Notes: generated by a model from the sequence alone, not told the origin. A stretch of 64,000 nucleotides of DNA from Oreocharis arfaki (GCA_013398015.1 VZRR01013743.1:62001-126000); one strand, 5' to 3'. Positions 11,601 through 26,600 are shown, counted from the stretch's first letter. A program made the numbers and translations.

Positions 11601-14600
11601 CTGGGAACTCACGGATGAGATATTTTAGAGGTTTTTGAAGCATTCTCATATTTTAAAATATTTGCGGCTCTTGGAGAGTCCCCTTCTCCCTTCAGAAATC
11701 AGGGACCTGTTTTTTCTCAAGGCCGTATAAAGGGGCAGTGGGTGCCTGCCGAGGTGAGTGCGGGCTCCAGCAGGTAACAGGGTAGGGAATGGGCTCAGCA
11801 AGTCCTCTGGCACAGAGCTCTGCACAAATCTTCCCACCAGCCCACCTGAGAAGTGGGGATGGCTGTGCTGTGAGCACCTGAGCAGTGAGGGCTGCCACAG
11901 TATCACCCCAACAGCAGGATCAGCCTTGGATTAACTAAGGGAACTGCAACCATGAAGTGTTTCAGAAAGCTGGTGAGGCAGAGGGACTCTGGATTGTGCT
12001 TTAGGCATCTGTGGTTTCAGCCCATTCCTCATTCAACTCTCCTCTGCCTGCCCTTTCCATGAGGATGACAGTCACTGCCAAAGATGCCCCCATCAGGCTT
12101 TGCCTTCTCTCAAATCTGACTGAGTGCTTTGTTCTGCCCCACTTCAAAGGTAAACAAAAGCATGTGCCAAGAACTGCTAGTCCATGTTGGATGTCCAGCT
12201 CCACAAGGAGCATTTTCCCCTTCTTGAACCTCCTGGCTCACAGGGTGTGATCCAGCTGTAGGACTTGCAAGGGGGAAGCACTGGGGGGGTTATGGAGAGA
12301 GAAGCAAGCTGGTAGCGTGAAGTCACTGCAACAGCAACACCTCAGGCACTGAGCAAACTCCTTTAAGGACCAGGAGCCTCCCAGCCACACACAACTTCTC
12401 ACTGGCCACTGCACCTCCCCTGCTGCTCTCCAAATCGTGGCAGAGGCCCTGAGCCCAGGAAGGCCCAGGAGATGGGCCAGGCACGGGGCAGACACGCTGC
12501 GGCAGCCGCAGTTTGCACAGGTGCGGGCTGTGGTGTGCAGCCCCGACATCCTCACAGGGGCTCCTCCTTTTGATGTGGTGCTGGAGTGACCCCAGTCGGA
12601 GCCAGCACCGTGCTTGGCCTCTCTCCCCCTAACCTGCACCCCGCCAGACCACCTTGCTCGGGAGGCTCAGCCCACGGCCAGCATCCATCCAGGGACTTCA
12701 AACACAGCTAGCCCAGGCTGACCCCGGGGTAGAGGGTGGGGTGTGAACCACTCCCACATAAATGAAATAAGCAGTTCATGTGGAAGCATGGAGAAGGGAA
12801 GAAAGAGGCTTAAAAAAAAAAAAAAAAAAAGTATATACATAAATACACACAACTTCATAGGAGCTTGAAATTTCCAGACCCCCTCCCACCCCCCAGCTTC
12901 TTCTGATCTGGGTTAGCAGCACTTCTTGAGGATTAACAAGGAAGCCAGGAAAATCAGAGTCAACCCTCCAACCAGGCAAGCCTAGTGCACAGAGGAGGCA
13001 AGGGAGACGTCTGAGGCCAGCGAGGGCCGTCTCTGAGAGGAAGGCATGAGCACTTGCCCAGCTCCAGGAGCTGAGCATGCAGGGCCAGGCAGGGATCCAG
13101 CCATCTTCTGAGGCAGCCAGCCTGGGGGCAGTGGGTTTGCTGTGCAGGAATGGTGACAAATGAGTCTAAAGCCTCATCTCCTATGGCAGGAGACTGATAG
13201 CTTCAAAGAGAACAGGGGGAAGGAGAGAGGTTTGCCAATAAATGGAAGGAAAGCTGCACCAGCAGAGTGTAGAACCCTCTGCTGTGCTCAAACAGCATGG
13301 ACAGCCTGGGCTGCAAATGCTCAGAGACCTTAGAGGTGGAAGTGACAGAGGAACCTGGCTCTCTGGCTCCCACAGCTGTGTGTGTTTGCCTTTTATCTGG
13401 AAGGGGCCCGATGTGGGCAGAGTGCCTTTGTGCCCACCACACACATGCCTGATGCCTGACTAAGCTGCAGTGCCCCTGGGTTAGGCTGTCCTGCTTGCCC
13501 GGCTGTGAACTTTCTGCTTTGTTTCCAGCCCCCAGAGTCTGCTGACTCCTTCCAGTCCCTGTTTTCTCCTCCACATTCTCCCACCTCCTCTCTTTCTTCC
13601 ATGGTCTCTGCAGTTTTTGAACAGGGGGAGAAGGAAGAGAGGCCATCATCTCCATGGAAGCTCACTGGGGACTGTGCTGGGCTTGCTTGATCTCTGGTCA
13701 AAACACAGGCTGAGACTTTCAAATCTGCCTGAAAATACCCAAGTGGTTCTTTGCTTCATTCCCTCAAGCTAGCAGAAGGAGCTCAACTCCTCACAAAGGC
13801 AGCTTGGAGATCCCCAAATCTCTTCTCTCCAAGGAATCATCCCACAATAGGCAAGTGAAACAAGTCCTCTGAAGGGTCTGACCTCTCAGATCCCCAAATT
13901 AAGAGCATCTTCTCAACATTAGGGTGCTCATCTAAAGGACCCTAGCTATTATCACAAAATCATGGAACTGTTTCGGGTTGGAAGGAACCTTAAAAATCTG
14001 TCTCCAAAGCCCCTGCCATGGACAGGGACACCTTCCACTAGACCAAGTTGCTCCAAGCCCCACCCAACCTGACCTTGTCGATTCCTGTCAGAGATCTGCT
14101 TCGGATGGCACTTCTCATGCTGGGAGCAAGGAGCAGCGTGGGGGTGGTGCCCTCCTCCCCAAAGTATCTGACCCCTGCCCTTCAGGCCAGCGCTTTTCAA
14201 TGCTACAGCTCTGGGTGACGCTGAACATTTCCCCTTGACAGTTCATATCTTTGTGTGGTCTGGGTGGTGGGTTGGTGCTGCCATGGAACAGGTCCTGCCT
14301 AAATCCAGAGAGCTCCCATCACAAAGAGCAAACTCATATGTTAAGTTCTGCTTGCTACCCTTACTCTGGAATTAGAAGTGAAGTGGCTTGGCAGCTGGAA
14401 GCCGGGCTGTTACCAGATCTCCCTCAGGAAGAGTCAAAGAAGCTTTACCCTTCATGTCAGCACTGTCAGTCAGATGAACCTGCCAGCAGGAAGGCAGCAA
14501 ATTTCTGGCAGGATCTTGATTACACAATCAGCATTTCCTCAAGGAGCCCTTGTCGACAAGCAGCGATTTCCCAAGGGCCTTTCCTCACCCAGGTTAATAG

Positions 14601-17600
14601 ACAAAAGCACCTCCGAGACAACTGATTTCTTCATCCCCTTTCTCTTCCACTTAAGCTATGGGAAATGAATTTCAACTATGATCTCAGCCCCTTTCTAAGC
14701 ATCCTCACTGCTACTGCAGTAAAATTCAACTAAAAACCAGAAGAGAGGGAATTGCATGAACATCTGTGTCCAAGATCATCGTGGCTTGCACAGAGACAGC
14801 TGGATCCCAGCCATGGTTCAGGCCTGCCTAAGGTGGGCACCTCCACATGAGGAGCAGAGCTAGAGCTAGAAGAATAATTCAAAGGAAGCCTGACTGTAAC
14901 TCCAAGGGTGAGCCAGTTAGTGTGCATGAGGAATCTTCAGCATCAGTCACAGATGATGCCTGACTTTTGTCCAATATACAGCACACACAGAGTCTTGCTT
15001 ACTCATGTACATCAACACCTGTATGGCACTAAATCCTTTAGCAAGGCTTGTACTTGCTGGGTTGGTGGACAACAGGGAGACAACAGATCAAGAACTCTGT
15101 TTTCTGAAGCCAGAGAGACAGCAGAAGACCCCGAAAACCTGATGTCCAAACCACCAGCCCAGACCCTACTTTCACACCAGCACATCAGGAACCTAAACCT
15201 CATCAGTGTTGGTCGCTTCCAGAACTCTCCATCACCTCACTTTCTCCAGAACTGGCATGATCAAAGAAACCAACCTCTCACTCTGGCAGCTCCCACCCTC
15301 TCCTTGCCAGGGCTGAGACACCAGAAGGATTTCTAGCAATCCAGAAGCTGACTTACTGGCTAGCAGCTACTACACCATGCCAAGGAGTTTGTACTCATGC
15401 TGAGCGTACACCAAGAGCTCCTGATGCAACCGTACAATGACATTTACAAGTCCAAGGAAAGCTTTTTGCTCGGGATGGGCCACTCATATAGGAGTTAGTC
15501 TGCATGATAGGAAAGCAATACTTCTCCTGGTTTAGTTAACATGGTTTCTGTGCTCCACCATCAGAGACGTCCGATGAAACAGCAGCAATGACAATTGCAA
15601 ATGTGAAAACGCGATGCCAACGTGCATTGCTACGAAAACGTAAACCACCTCCATGATTTTCCTTGACTTGTCTCACAGGCTGCCCAGGCCCGTGTGGAAG
15701 TTACTCACACGTCTGAGGAGCCTCGGGATCTCCCAGGGGTCACCATTTTTTACCAGCAGTTGCTGCAGCGAGACAGAGGGGGCCTAACTTTGCAAGCTGA
15801 GTGGATCTGTTTGAATGCCCAGTGCCTGAAGTGCCACAGGCACGAAAGCTGCTCTAGAGTTTGCGAAGCAGTCCATGTGATCACAGCCATAATCAGCATT
15901 TGCTCAGCTCCCTTTGGCCCAAGAAACGCTCCTAACACCGCGGAAAGCTGTTTACAGAAACCACTTCCTTCATTACAAGGCAAGAAATTTGGCAACTGCT
16001 TCCCACTGCACAACAACTCTACCCCAGGGCAAAGAGAGGATGAAGTCTGCATCCAATTAAAACTGGAAGGGGGCATTAAACAATTAACACATAATTACCT
16101 GATTTGGGCTAGAAGCAAGACTCTGGGGAGGACCCAGCCAGTGCCAGGGAATCTTTAGTGACCAAACCCAGTGGGGACTTCGGCTGGAGGCGTCACAGAC
16201 AAAATGCTGCTTTACTCCCCAGCATCGCGACAGTGGCTGAGAGCAGGGCTAGCGAACCACCAGGAATTTTTCCCCAAAGCATCAGGAAAAATCTCCCCTC
16301 ACTGAAATGCCAGTGCTAGAGATTAAATTTAGCCAAGAGGCACAGCGGGTGCGATGTTAGCCCCGACAAAAGGCAGCCATTCATTCCCACAGTGCCTCCG
16401 TTCTATGCTTTACTGCTTTTAGGAAAGACAGAAGCTCCAGGAATCTTCCAGCGTCTTGTAAACGTCTCATTACCTGGGAGCTCGCAAACACTTAATTTGG
16501 GGCTTAACTTTCACCAAGTGACAGATACATTGAGGTGCTCAGGAAGACCTGCTTGTTCCAGGTTAAAGCACTTCACTCACACGCCTGTGCAACAGCACCT
16601 TGTTCCCACCAGGCTCACCTGGGGAATACCCTACATTTCAGGGAATGCCTCTTGTATTTGGAGAAATCTCTGTGATCAGAGCAAGCCGCTCTGCCTTCTA
16701 CCTATCAAGTCAGGTCTTTGAGACTGCCACTGTGCTATCACCTCTGCTCCTTGGGCACACTGGGAGGAGGAAAGAAATGGTGACAACAGACCTGCCACAG
16801 ACTTACTTCTTAGGCTTGTCCGCTGCGTTCTCGGCCACGTGGTACCCCGGCTTGCACTTGTAGCGACAGACCGAGCCCACATCGTGGTTGCCCTGCAGGC
16901 ACCGAGGGACCAGGAGCTTGGCGTTGGCCACGGCGGGAGGCGCGTCACACTCCAGCTTGCAGTAGGCTTCGGGCAGTGACCAGAGACCATCCTCCAGGCA
17001 GGTGAGCCACTGGTTTGCTCCTGACCCCAAAAGAGAAGCAGCGTGTGGGGTTACAGCTGAGCCAGGGATGGAGTCCTGCCAAGGGCAGCTCAGAGCAACC
17101 AGCAGAAGTCCTCTCCTTAGAGTGTATGCTGATACCAGAGGGAGCAACAAACAGGAACACCCGGGACTCCATCGCCTGCTTGGTCAGACTGTAGCAGAAA
17201 ACACTTGAATGCAGACAGAAGCATGGAGGGGTCAACTTCGAGAGGCTGGAGAAAGGATCTTGGTTCTGCACATCTCCCCAAATCTTTCCCTTAAGCTTGC
17301 CCTCTCTGGTGGTGCCCCAGGATAGCCGGGGGCCTTTGTGTAAGATACCTCTGTGCCATGTTCAGTTCAGCCCACCTCCATTGTCCCCAAGTGTTTTTTG
17401 CAGCTGATTAAGCTGTCATACCCTACTACAGATGCAGTACAAGATCATAGAATCGTGGAAGGGTTTGGGCTTGAAAGCACCTTTAAAGGCCTAGTCTAGT
17501 CCAACCTCCCTCTGCCATGGGCAGGGACATCTTCCACCAGATCAGGCAGCTCAGAGCCCTGCCCAACCTGGCTTTCAGTGTTTCCAGGGATGGGGCATCC

Positions 17601-20600
17601 ATCACCTCTCTGGGCAACCTGAGGGCCAAGAGGATGGAAAATGCCACGAGGACAGATGTGGGAGGCTTCTCGGGTGTGACTGGGAATTCAAACCACCCAT
17701 GATTAGAGGTCTGGGTTGAGCATTTCAGCCCAGCTCTTTGTTGTCCCTGACAGACCCAGCTAAATGGGTGGCCAGAACTGCAGAGCTCTGGATGCCTGCG
17801 GGAAGTGCCCAGGACTACTTCACCCACATGGTGTGGATGATGGATAGCTCACTGGGAACTGCTGAGCAAGAAAATAAGCTGGACTGGAGTGAATGGGACT
17901 CTTCCTACTGAGAGGTTTGGATCAGCACTCTTGTGGTGCAGCCAGGCTGCTCTGCAATTCCTTCAAACATCGCTTTCTTTTTACAGAAACACTTTTGGAG
18001 CAGAGACAAGCTCACATCTCCACTCAGCGCTCGTGTTCCTGGTGGGTCAAGGCTGCCAGGGGTCGTGTCCCCCCTCCAAGTGCCACACAGCCATGTCATC
18101 CTCTCCTTACCTACTCTTGGCGTTTATTAGCATTGACAGCTTGCTTGTCAGGATGCAAGTCTTTGGGAGGAACAAGCACGGAGCATGCCCCTGCCTCAAC
18201 GGCTCAGTTGTGTCAGCTGGACTCTAAGAGATTCCCACATGGCTTGGCAGCCTTGGCCAAGCACCTCCAGCCATCATGCTGGAAGTCACCCAGGGGCCCA
18301 CCGAGGGGATGCCTTCCCGTGGAGGGAGCCCACAGCAAACCTCCCAGGGACTGCAGTGGCACCGAGAGGCAGCTGTGAGTGAAAGAGCAGCTTAAAGCTC
18401 TGCCCTCAGAGGGTTGGCCAACCCAGGGCAATGGGCACCAGTTCATGCAGAATTTGTGTTGTCGAGATGGCATTCGCATGCTACCCCCTTTGATCAGCTC
18501 ACTCTGGGGATCTGCCACCATCCTCCCTGTCATGAAATGAGACCTTAATTCTCTGCAGTTTTTGCTCCTTAGATTTAACTTTTTTTTTTTTTTTTCAAAA
18601 AAAGAAGTAAACAATTCTCATACATTTCAGCTATAAATGTCTCCACAAAATAGGGCACCCATTAAAATGATTTGTTGTATGTGATCTTTCAGAGCAGAGG
18701 CACTGGTGGAAATTCACAAAGTCCCAATGCTTGAAGCTGTCAAGGCAATTATCCCCGAAATCCCATCCAGCTCAGCCCTTGCACAGACAGAACAGTAGCT
18801 CTCTTTCTCTGACTCGGCTTACAAAATTCCTGCGGCTAGCGATGGAGTCGGCAGAATGAAAGGCAGGCCACGGTGTGTCTGGGTGGTGAGCATCTCCCAG
18901 ACCCCTCTGCAGCTGTGGCCATCGGTCTCTATGGCTTTATGCAGCCCCAGGCCCCCTGAACCACAGGCTTTCCCACAGCCACCAGGCACAGAGCCACTTC
19001 TGGCTCTCTGAAGCCCTCTCTGTCTGCCTGCAAGTTTCTTGTCTCCATCACCGCAATGCTGGAGGCCGGACCAGTTATCAGGAGAGGACATGGCTACACC
19101 CAGAGGTGGATGGATAAGGGCTGCCTGCCAGGGGATGGGAGCCAGAGGGAATTATCCCCACACAGGGATGTCTCTGCTCCAGGGGGAGGGACACCCATCA
19201 TTTCAGGGAGTATCTCAAGAGCCCATCCAGCTGGCAAAAGCCAGGATAAGTGAGAAATTCCGAGTAGCAATGCTCTGTTTGAAGAACTTGGGACAGGCAT
19301 GGAAAGGTGGCATCAAAAAGGGTGGTGAAACACCTCAACACTCCAGACCATACCTTGAAGCTTGGCTGGGGGGATGCAGGAGAAGGAGCATCTCTGCAGG
19401 TAGGTGGTCCCCACGGGGCAGGAGAACTCGGCGTAGTACACGTGGGACTGGTCAGGGGCGCGGCAGTCAACGGGGTCACAAGTCACAGATCTGTCCCACT
19501 GTCCTGACCGGCACGTCAGCACCACCTCCTGCTGCAGGAAAAGCAAGGCTCCATCAGGCTCCTGAAGACAGCTTTGATCTACAGGGGTGCCACCACGGCA
19601 GAAAGGTCTGGCCCAAGTTTCAGGATGAGGAGAGCTCTCCAACATTTTTCCTCCCCCAGTGTGCCCTCTCTCCCCACTCTGGGCAATGAATCACGAAGCC
19701 CTGACCTGTTCTCAGGGAGACATGTGAGGTGTGAGAGCAGCAAATGTGCCTTGGGGTAACAATACAGTCCCTGCACATGCTACATGTTACATTGTCTGGT
19801 GCCAGTCCACATGAAGGAAAAAAGGAAAATCCCTTCAAGATACACTGAAACCTCTTGAGCTAAGCTATTCCCAGCTCTGTGCGCTGCAATTTCCTCCCCT
19901 AAAAGATCAAATCTTACTTCAACTGTTGACAGAAACGTCTTCTGTCGATTGTTTTTCCCTAAATGTACCGATTCCCTCCTGCCTCAGCCCACAGACCCCA
20001 CCGAAATCAGATAACCTCGTTTACAAATCTTAATTATACAGCCCCTCTTACTCAGCTGGGGAACCACCTGACATCAAAAAAACACCACGGTCCCACCACT
20101 TAAATATGGTCAACGTGTCCTACAGACTTCATCAAACGTGAGTGATGGGTGATGGTTCGCTGTGAGCAACCTGGTTTAGTGGAAGGTGCTCCTAGCCACA
20201 GCAGGGGGGGTTGGACTCAGTGATCTTTCAAAGGTCCCTTCCAACCCCAATTGTTCTGTGAGTTCCATTCCCAAACTGCTAACCCCAGCCCAGCAGCCCC
20301 CAACCAGGGGCTGCAGACCAATATTCCTGATGTCCCTTCGCTCACTGAGTAGCCACACTGCCGGTACAGTCACACACACGACCTATCCTCCCAACCAGCA
20401 TGTGTTGATTGAGCTTGGATGTGGTGGCTTTGAAGGACATCACTGAATTTGAGTCTGGCACTACCAGGTGTGCAGCAGGATCATTGCATAGCTGAACTAG
20501 GTGGAGAGGATGCTCAGGAGAAGAGCTGTGTGCATTTTCCTAAATAGGGTCACAGGGCAGACATCACTGTAACATCACTGGGGGGGCTCAGGGCAAGGCA

Positions 20601-23600
20601 CTCACAAGCTGCCCTCTGCTGTGACAGCCACTCACTCGGTAAAGCCCTGTTCAAAAGTTTCCCATCTCACTGCCAAGCACAGGAAAACTGTCACCCGAGG
20701 CAGATTTATTTTGTGTGGTTTCATTTTGGAGAATGGGAACATTTTGTTTTCCCTGGGCATGCCTTGGCCCACAGACCCCGTGGCCATGTAATTAATCAGT
20801 AACCTCCCAGCAATGAGCAGTGCATCTCCAGCTGCCCTGTCGCACTTCCCAGTGCCCACCTCTCCTTTGGCCAGAGCTGCAGCGTGGGAAACCTGCCTGC
20901 CAGGTGTCACAAGCAGATCTCCAGGGAGAGGAAAGGCCACCCTGCTGACATGGCCCAGCTCACTCCCGTCAGCCTGCCCCAAGCAAGTTCACGCTCTCAC
21001 TCAGTCTGGCGTGTAGGCCAGCTCAGCCCCAGAGACTCCCGTTCCCCCCTCCAGAAACAGCCTAAGGACAGGACACCCTGTGCCTACACCCCTGCCAAGG
21101 TGACTGCCTGGACCAAGGCAGCTCAGCTCCCCAGGACACATCATCCCAGGTCTCCTCAGTCAAGAGCTAAGAGCTCTGCTGGCTCGTGGCTTTTATGAGG
21201 TAACCCCCAACCCTCTGGAAAGTGGGACAAACTCTTTCACGGTGACCTCTGTGCCATTATTGCAACACAACACAAAGGAAGAAAAGCTCTCCATGCTCTC
21301 AGCTGCCTCTAAATATAGTTGCTCTGCAATGACTTCATTTTTTCCTGAGCCACTAACTTCAGCTTTAAGAGAGGAAACATCCCAGGGATGTTTAACCCTC
21401 CAAGCAATGCCCATCCGTAGAGCAGAAATATCTACCTGTCCCTCTGCTGGTGGGCGTCACCCTGACCTGGGACATTCCCTGCAGCAGCTTTCAGCCTGGC
21501 AAGAGCTGTGCTCTGCAGGCAACACGGGACTGGAAGAACTGGGACTGCAGCAAGGGAGAGAGAGGGATCTCCAGAGCAGAAACACCAGCCACGAGCACAG
21601 GGGTCCAGCACTGGAGCTCCACTGAGCTGGGATTCGTTGAGAAAGCAGCAAGAAGGTTGGGGCTGGAGGAACGAAGTGGTCTGTGCTCTCTCCAGCCACC
21701 TCAGGGTGGTTAAATCTTTTTCATCCAGGTCTTGGTCCCACAGGCCAACCTGAGGCCCACTCACCTGCGTGGAGCCCAGCCTCTTCCCAGCGCTGGAGCG
21801 GAGGATGAAGCCCTTCTCGCAGGCAACAGCGCACACCATGTGCCTCGGCCCGTCGGAGCTGCAGTTGAGGGTGGCAGCGTGAGCCAGCAGCGGCCGCGTG
21901 CAGCTTCCCGATCCCGCGCAGGCGCCGTGGGCACAGCTGGGGAGGAGAACAGGGAAGGGATCAACCAGCGGGTCCCCAGGACTACTTCAGCGAGGAAGGG
22001 CTCTCTGTCCAGGTGGCACTCGCGTGGAATCAATGCTCAGCGGGTCACGGATGCCCAGAGAAGCACGCCTATCCCTCACAGCTCCAGCTTCCTCCAGGCT
22101 TGAAGTCTCCTGACAACGACGCCAGGAGAGTACTTTATCACAGCTCTGTCTTAGCTGGACTCCATCCCAGCCCCAGCCCACACCTTCCCACCAACCACCA
22201 CCATGTTCTTTCACGCTGATGAAAGGGGACGCAGATCAGAAATACTCCAGAATTTGTGCTGCCTGCACACAGGCACGGAGTGTGCACACTGCCCGGCACC
22301 AAAGGGACTCATTGCAGGCAGAGCAAGAGAACAAAAGGAGGGAGGTGATGAGGAGAGGGGAGGCAGAAGTTATACCTTTGTATAAATTTTGAATCAGGTA
22401 TGTCAAACTCTGTATGGGGCACTGGAGGATCCACACATGATTCTCCAACTGCAAGGAAAGGTTTAGCTAAGAGGAAACCTCTGCAAATATTAGGGAATCA
22501 TCTATGAGATGTTCTTCAGGTCCTGTGCAGCCCCCCTTCATATCCACACAGCTGCACCACAGCCTGTGGTGCAAGGGAAAAACTGGATATGCACCTGGCT
22601 CCCCAATCCCACTCCCGTCACCTTCTCTGTCTGCTCTGATGCTCTTCAGCACCTCTGCTCTTCAGCACCTCTGCTCTTCCCACAGGCCAACACCGCACCC
22701 CAAGCCTGTGCATGCTGATGCCAGGCTCTTTGGGACCAAGACCATCTCAGCACCCAGCTGTCCAGCTCTCCAGCCTCAGCTGTGGCCACCACGGTGAGAT
22801 GCAGCTAAAGGGAGGAATAACCTTCCCCTCGGCAGCACTGCAGGTTACAAGAGGTCCCAGGAGAGTTTGCACTGCATCACCCATACCTCCTCCTCCTCCC
22901 CATCACTCCAGCTTCCCACCGAGGAGCAGTCATTAGGTACTAATTACTCAAGCACCACAACTCCATAATGAGAGCCAGCATTGGCCAAAGGGTTACGGTC
23001 TCCATCAGGGACATGCAGCCAGTTGATTAATTACCAGGGATGGAACTGGGACAAGACACAGGGCAATACAACAGCTCCCACGCCCTGGTTGTCCATCAGC
23101 CTGGCTTTATCTGTTACTGAGTGATACAGGTGCAACACCTGACCTCAGCCCTCCTCAGCCAGGGACAGGGACAGAGGTGCTGCAGCTTCAGGCAGTAAGT
23201 GTGGAGAGAAGGGACGGGGCTGCACCTGAACGCCTCGCCCTCCTCTGCTCCCTGCTTGGCACAGGGCTGCCGGCTGTTTTCAGGCACTGCCTTTCTCCCA
23301 GCGAGGCAGAGGCCTCTGCCTCTTGCCTTTACTCAACGTTTCCAGCCAAGGATGCACAGAGCTAGAAATACCACAAAAGACACACACACAAAAAAAAAAA
23401 AAAAAAACAACCAAGAAAACCCCAAAAAACCCAAATCGGTGCCGACATAGACGTTGAGGGAACGCAATGTGCTGTTGACTCTGGACAAGTCCACCGAGCC
23501 AAAGACATGGTGGAAACCTGCAGGCCACAGCCCTGAAAGAGCCGGTGGGCACAGGAGGGGACCACAAAGGAGAACAAGAAGAAAGGGGCTGTTTTTTCAA

Positions 23601-26600
23601 TGCAGACCTGTTTATGAAGTGAGAAATGGTTTCAGGGCAGCTGCTGCAAATTCTTTCACTAGCTTATATTTCCATTTGCTTCCTTTTTAAAGAATTTGTT
23701 TTATGAGTGCAGCGTTTGTCAGGTCATTAGCTTCTGAGGGCATCTGGTACCAATTGTAGCCCTCTCCCCTCCCCTCCCGCAGTCACCTTCTCTGGGCAGT
23801 TGCTCTGCTCCCTGCCTGTGCCCCTGGCTCATGCTTGCTCCCGTCCCCAGTTCCACCAGCCAGTGATGGAGCCACTGCCCTAAACATCCTTCTGTGCTTG
23901 TCTCTGGGCACACACGTCCTCTTCCCAGCCTTGCTTCTCCATTCCACCCCCTTCCTCACCAGCCATGGGAACACATGGAGATGCACCTTTCCACGAGACC
24001 AGGCTGCTCCAAGCCGCCTCCAAACTGGCCTGGAACACTTCCAGGGATGGGGCAGCCACAGCTTCTCTGGGCACCCTGTGCCAGGGCCTCCCCACCCTCC
24101 CGGCCGAGGGTCAGGACGCTGAGTGACGGAGCACGCGCCCATGGCAGCACTGGCGTGAGGGTGTGCCGTGGCACCCTCCAGATGCTCCCAGGCCAAGTGC
24201 TTGGCTGGAGCAACTCTGCTGGTGCTGGCGGAGAGACAGCACGTTGTCTGGGGCAGCCTTGGCAGTCAGGACGATGCTGTCAATATTAAATAACAATTAA
24301 ATGAAGCGCTAATCCTTTCGAGCGCTACCGGGGGCGTTTTGGTTTTTCCACCAGTTCAGAAACGTAACCAGCTAGTGTGGTAGGAAGCAGATCAAGATAT
24401 CAGCAAGCCTCTTATGTATTACAAACACAAAATGTTGTCCAGGGTAGTTATGCATAAGAGGTTGATAATTACAGGTCATAACAGCAAAATATTTCTTTTT
24501 ATATACATCACATATATATACTCATGCACATATTCTGTATGTGCACATCGAAATATTTTAGAAATAATAGAAAGGTTTGGGTTAGAATAATTACCTTTCT
24601 CTTCGTCCCCAAAGATGACTAACTTAGCACTGTTCTCTCTGTGATTATCAACACCCCTAATCCTACAAATGTCCACTAGATTTTATTTTGGAAATGATCC
24701 GAGACCAATCAGCTCAAATTCTGAGCAGCTGTGCTCACCCCACACCTAGCTTTGACGCCTGGTGCTGCTATTCCAGACCTGAAGAGGAGCTCACGTCACT
24801 GAAACCTGTCTGATTTTCCCAAATATATCAATAATCTTAAAAAATAGATATCAACCCAACCTACAAACGTTGCCTTGATTGCTTCTTTTATCAGCATCAT
24901 CGCTGCTATCACTGCTGCACTTGGGGCCAGGACACTTTTGAGTCTGATAGGGAACAAGTGCAGGTCAAAAGAGGCAAAAAATCCCTGTGACCTGGCCCCA
25001 TCACGATCCACACGCTATGCCAGGGCTCGGGTAAAGTGATGGAATAAATCACAGCTCCCAGACCCTGGAACACCCTAACAAAGGCTGGACAAGGAAATGG
25101 TGCAGTTAGCCCAGTTCTGATCTCAGCATGAAGGAGCTCTTTCTGCTTTTGATGATAAATGAAATTCCTGTATCACAGCTGCAAACTCCTGACTTCTGCC
25201 CATTTCTGATTCAGGCCATATAAGATGTGGGACAAGCCAATATTTTTTTACTTTTTTTCTGCCCGAAACATCAAAAAAAATTTCCACTTCTATCCCAGCA
25301 TCTTTTGAAGCTCAAACTAATGATTTGTCAACAACATTTTTACAAAATACCAAAGTTTCTCTCCTAACTTATTTCATGTCAGCACAAGCCTGCACAATGT
25401 TCTGGGCTCACCAAGTCCCATAACTTGCACATCAAAGAAAGTTTCAGGTCTGGAAATCTGTGAAATTCTGACTAGTGACGGCCCTGACTGCTCCAGAACG
25501 GTAAGAGCTTTGTTCTGAAATGGGAACAATTCTACAAACTAGAGCAAAGCTTTTCCTGAGGAATCCTTCATCCTTCTAGAATAAAAGCAGGTGGCCACCA
25601 CCAGCAACAGAGCATGTTAAGCCAGCGGTGGCAAAGCCAGTATGGTAACACTACTTTGTTGTGACAAATCCCAAACTCTGAAAAGCCGAAATTTCACGTT
25701 TTACAGCAGTTACTGAATGCAACGCAGAAAACACTGATGGATTTACCCACATCAAATTAAGCCAAGTCAAATGCAGCACAGCTGCCTAAAGTGTAATACA
25801 TCATCTGTGCGTTGCTGTAGTGCCTACTCAAGCTTTCAACCCCAAGATTGCTGCTGAAACATCCCTTATCATCGAGCTCCAACTCTTAGCAGGGGAAACT
25901 CACGAGTTCTTCTCGTGGTGCGAATTTTTGGGAGAGGGGGTTATGGGAGATGCTGACAGAAGAGCAAAGGCTCCAGCCAAACCCCCTGAAGTTAAAAGTC
26001 GTCGCTGCACGTAGTCTGGATCGTAACACTCAGCATCAGTGAGATAAAAGGTGTTTACCCCAGCGCGGTCTAGCAAGAGAGAATAGCTAGGAAATGAGAA
26101 AAGGTGTTTTGGAAACACTCGGGAATGTCTCCCTTCGGGCGTGTTTCCCGCGAGGGTGAAAGGTCTCGCTTTTCCCGTAAATCCGATGGCAACCGTCCTT
26201 GTGGGAGCAGGCTGCGTGTACACACCCAGCGGTGGTGATGCCTCTCGATTACGATCTGCACCGAGGCTGCCATCTCAAGGAGAGGCGTTTGCTTCTGTAC
26301 GTGACTCCAAAGGAAACTTCGCACGAAATAACAGCCCTGTGAGTCATCCGCTGCCATCTGCCTCAGAGACAGGGAAAAGGCACCAGCGAGGCACCAAATG
26401 ACCTGCTGGCCCCTCCACAGACATAGTGGCAAAGGGGAAAAGAGAAGCAAGAGTAGATAAATCCTAATGGATTTCCAGACAGCTCCTTTCCATGCTTTTT
26501 TGTTGCTGTTTGCTACACCCAAACAATTGCATGGAGGCACAGAAAATGAGGTTGAATGGGATTGTCAGGTTTGGTCTAGTCACCTTACCAACCTAAGCCA

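Larger units (their letters stand above)
10448..16806 (-). other. PAPPA2 intron 17, non-coding
   Basis: A 6.4 kb intron. It holds a two-copy imperfect 50-base repeat (11432-11530), a poly(A) tract (12812-12830) and an antisense CR1 end (13951-14075). No other element was recognised. Confidence 0.85.
17021..19353 (-). other. PAPPA2 intron 16, non-coding
   Basis: Contains an antisense CR1 fragment (17440-17640) and a poly(T) tract (18580-18595). Nothing else was recognised. Confidence 0.85.
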
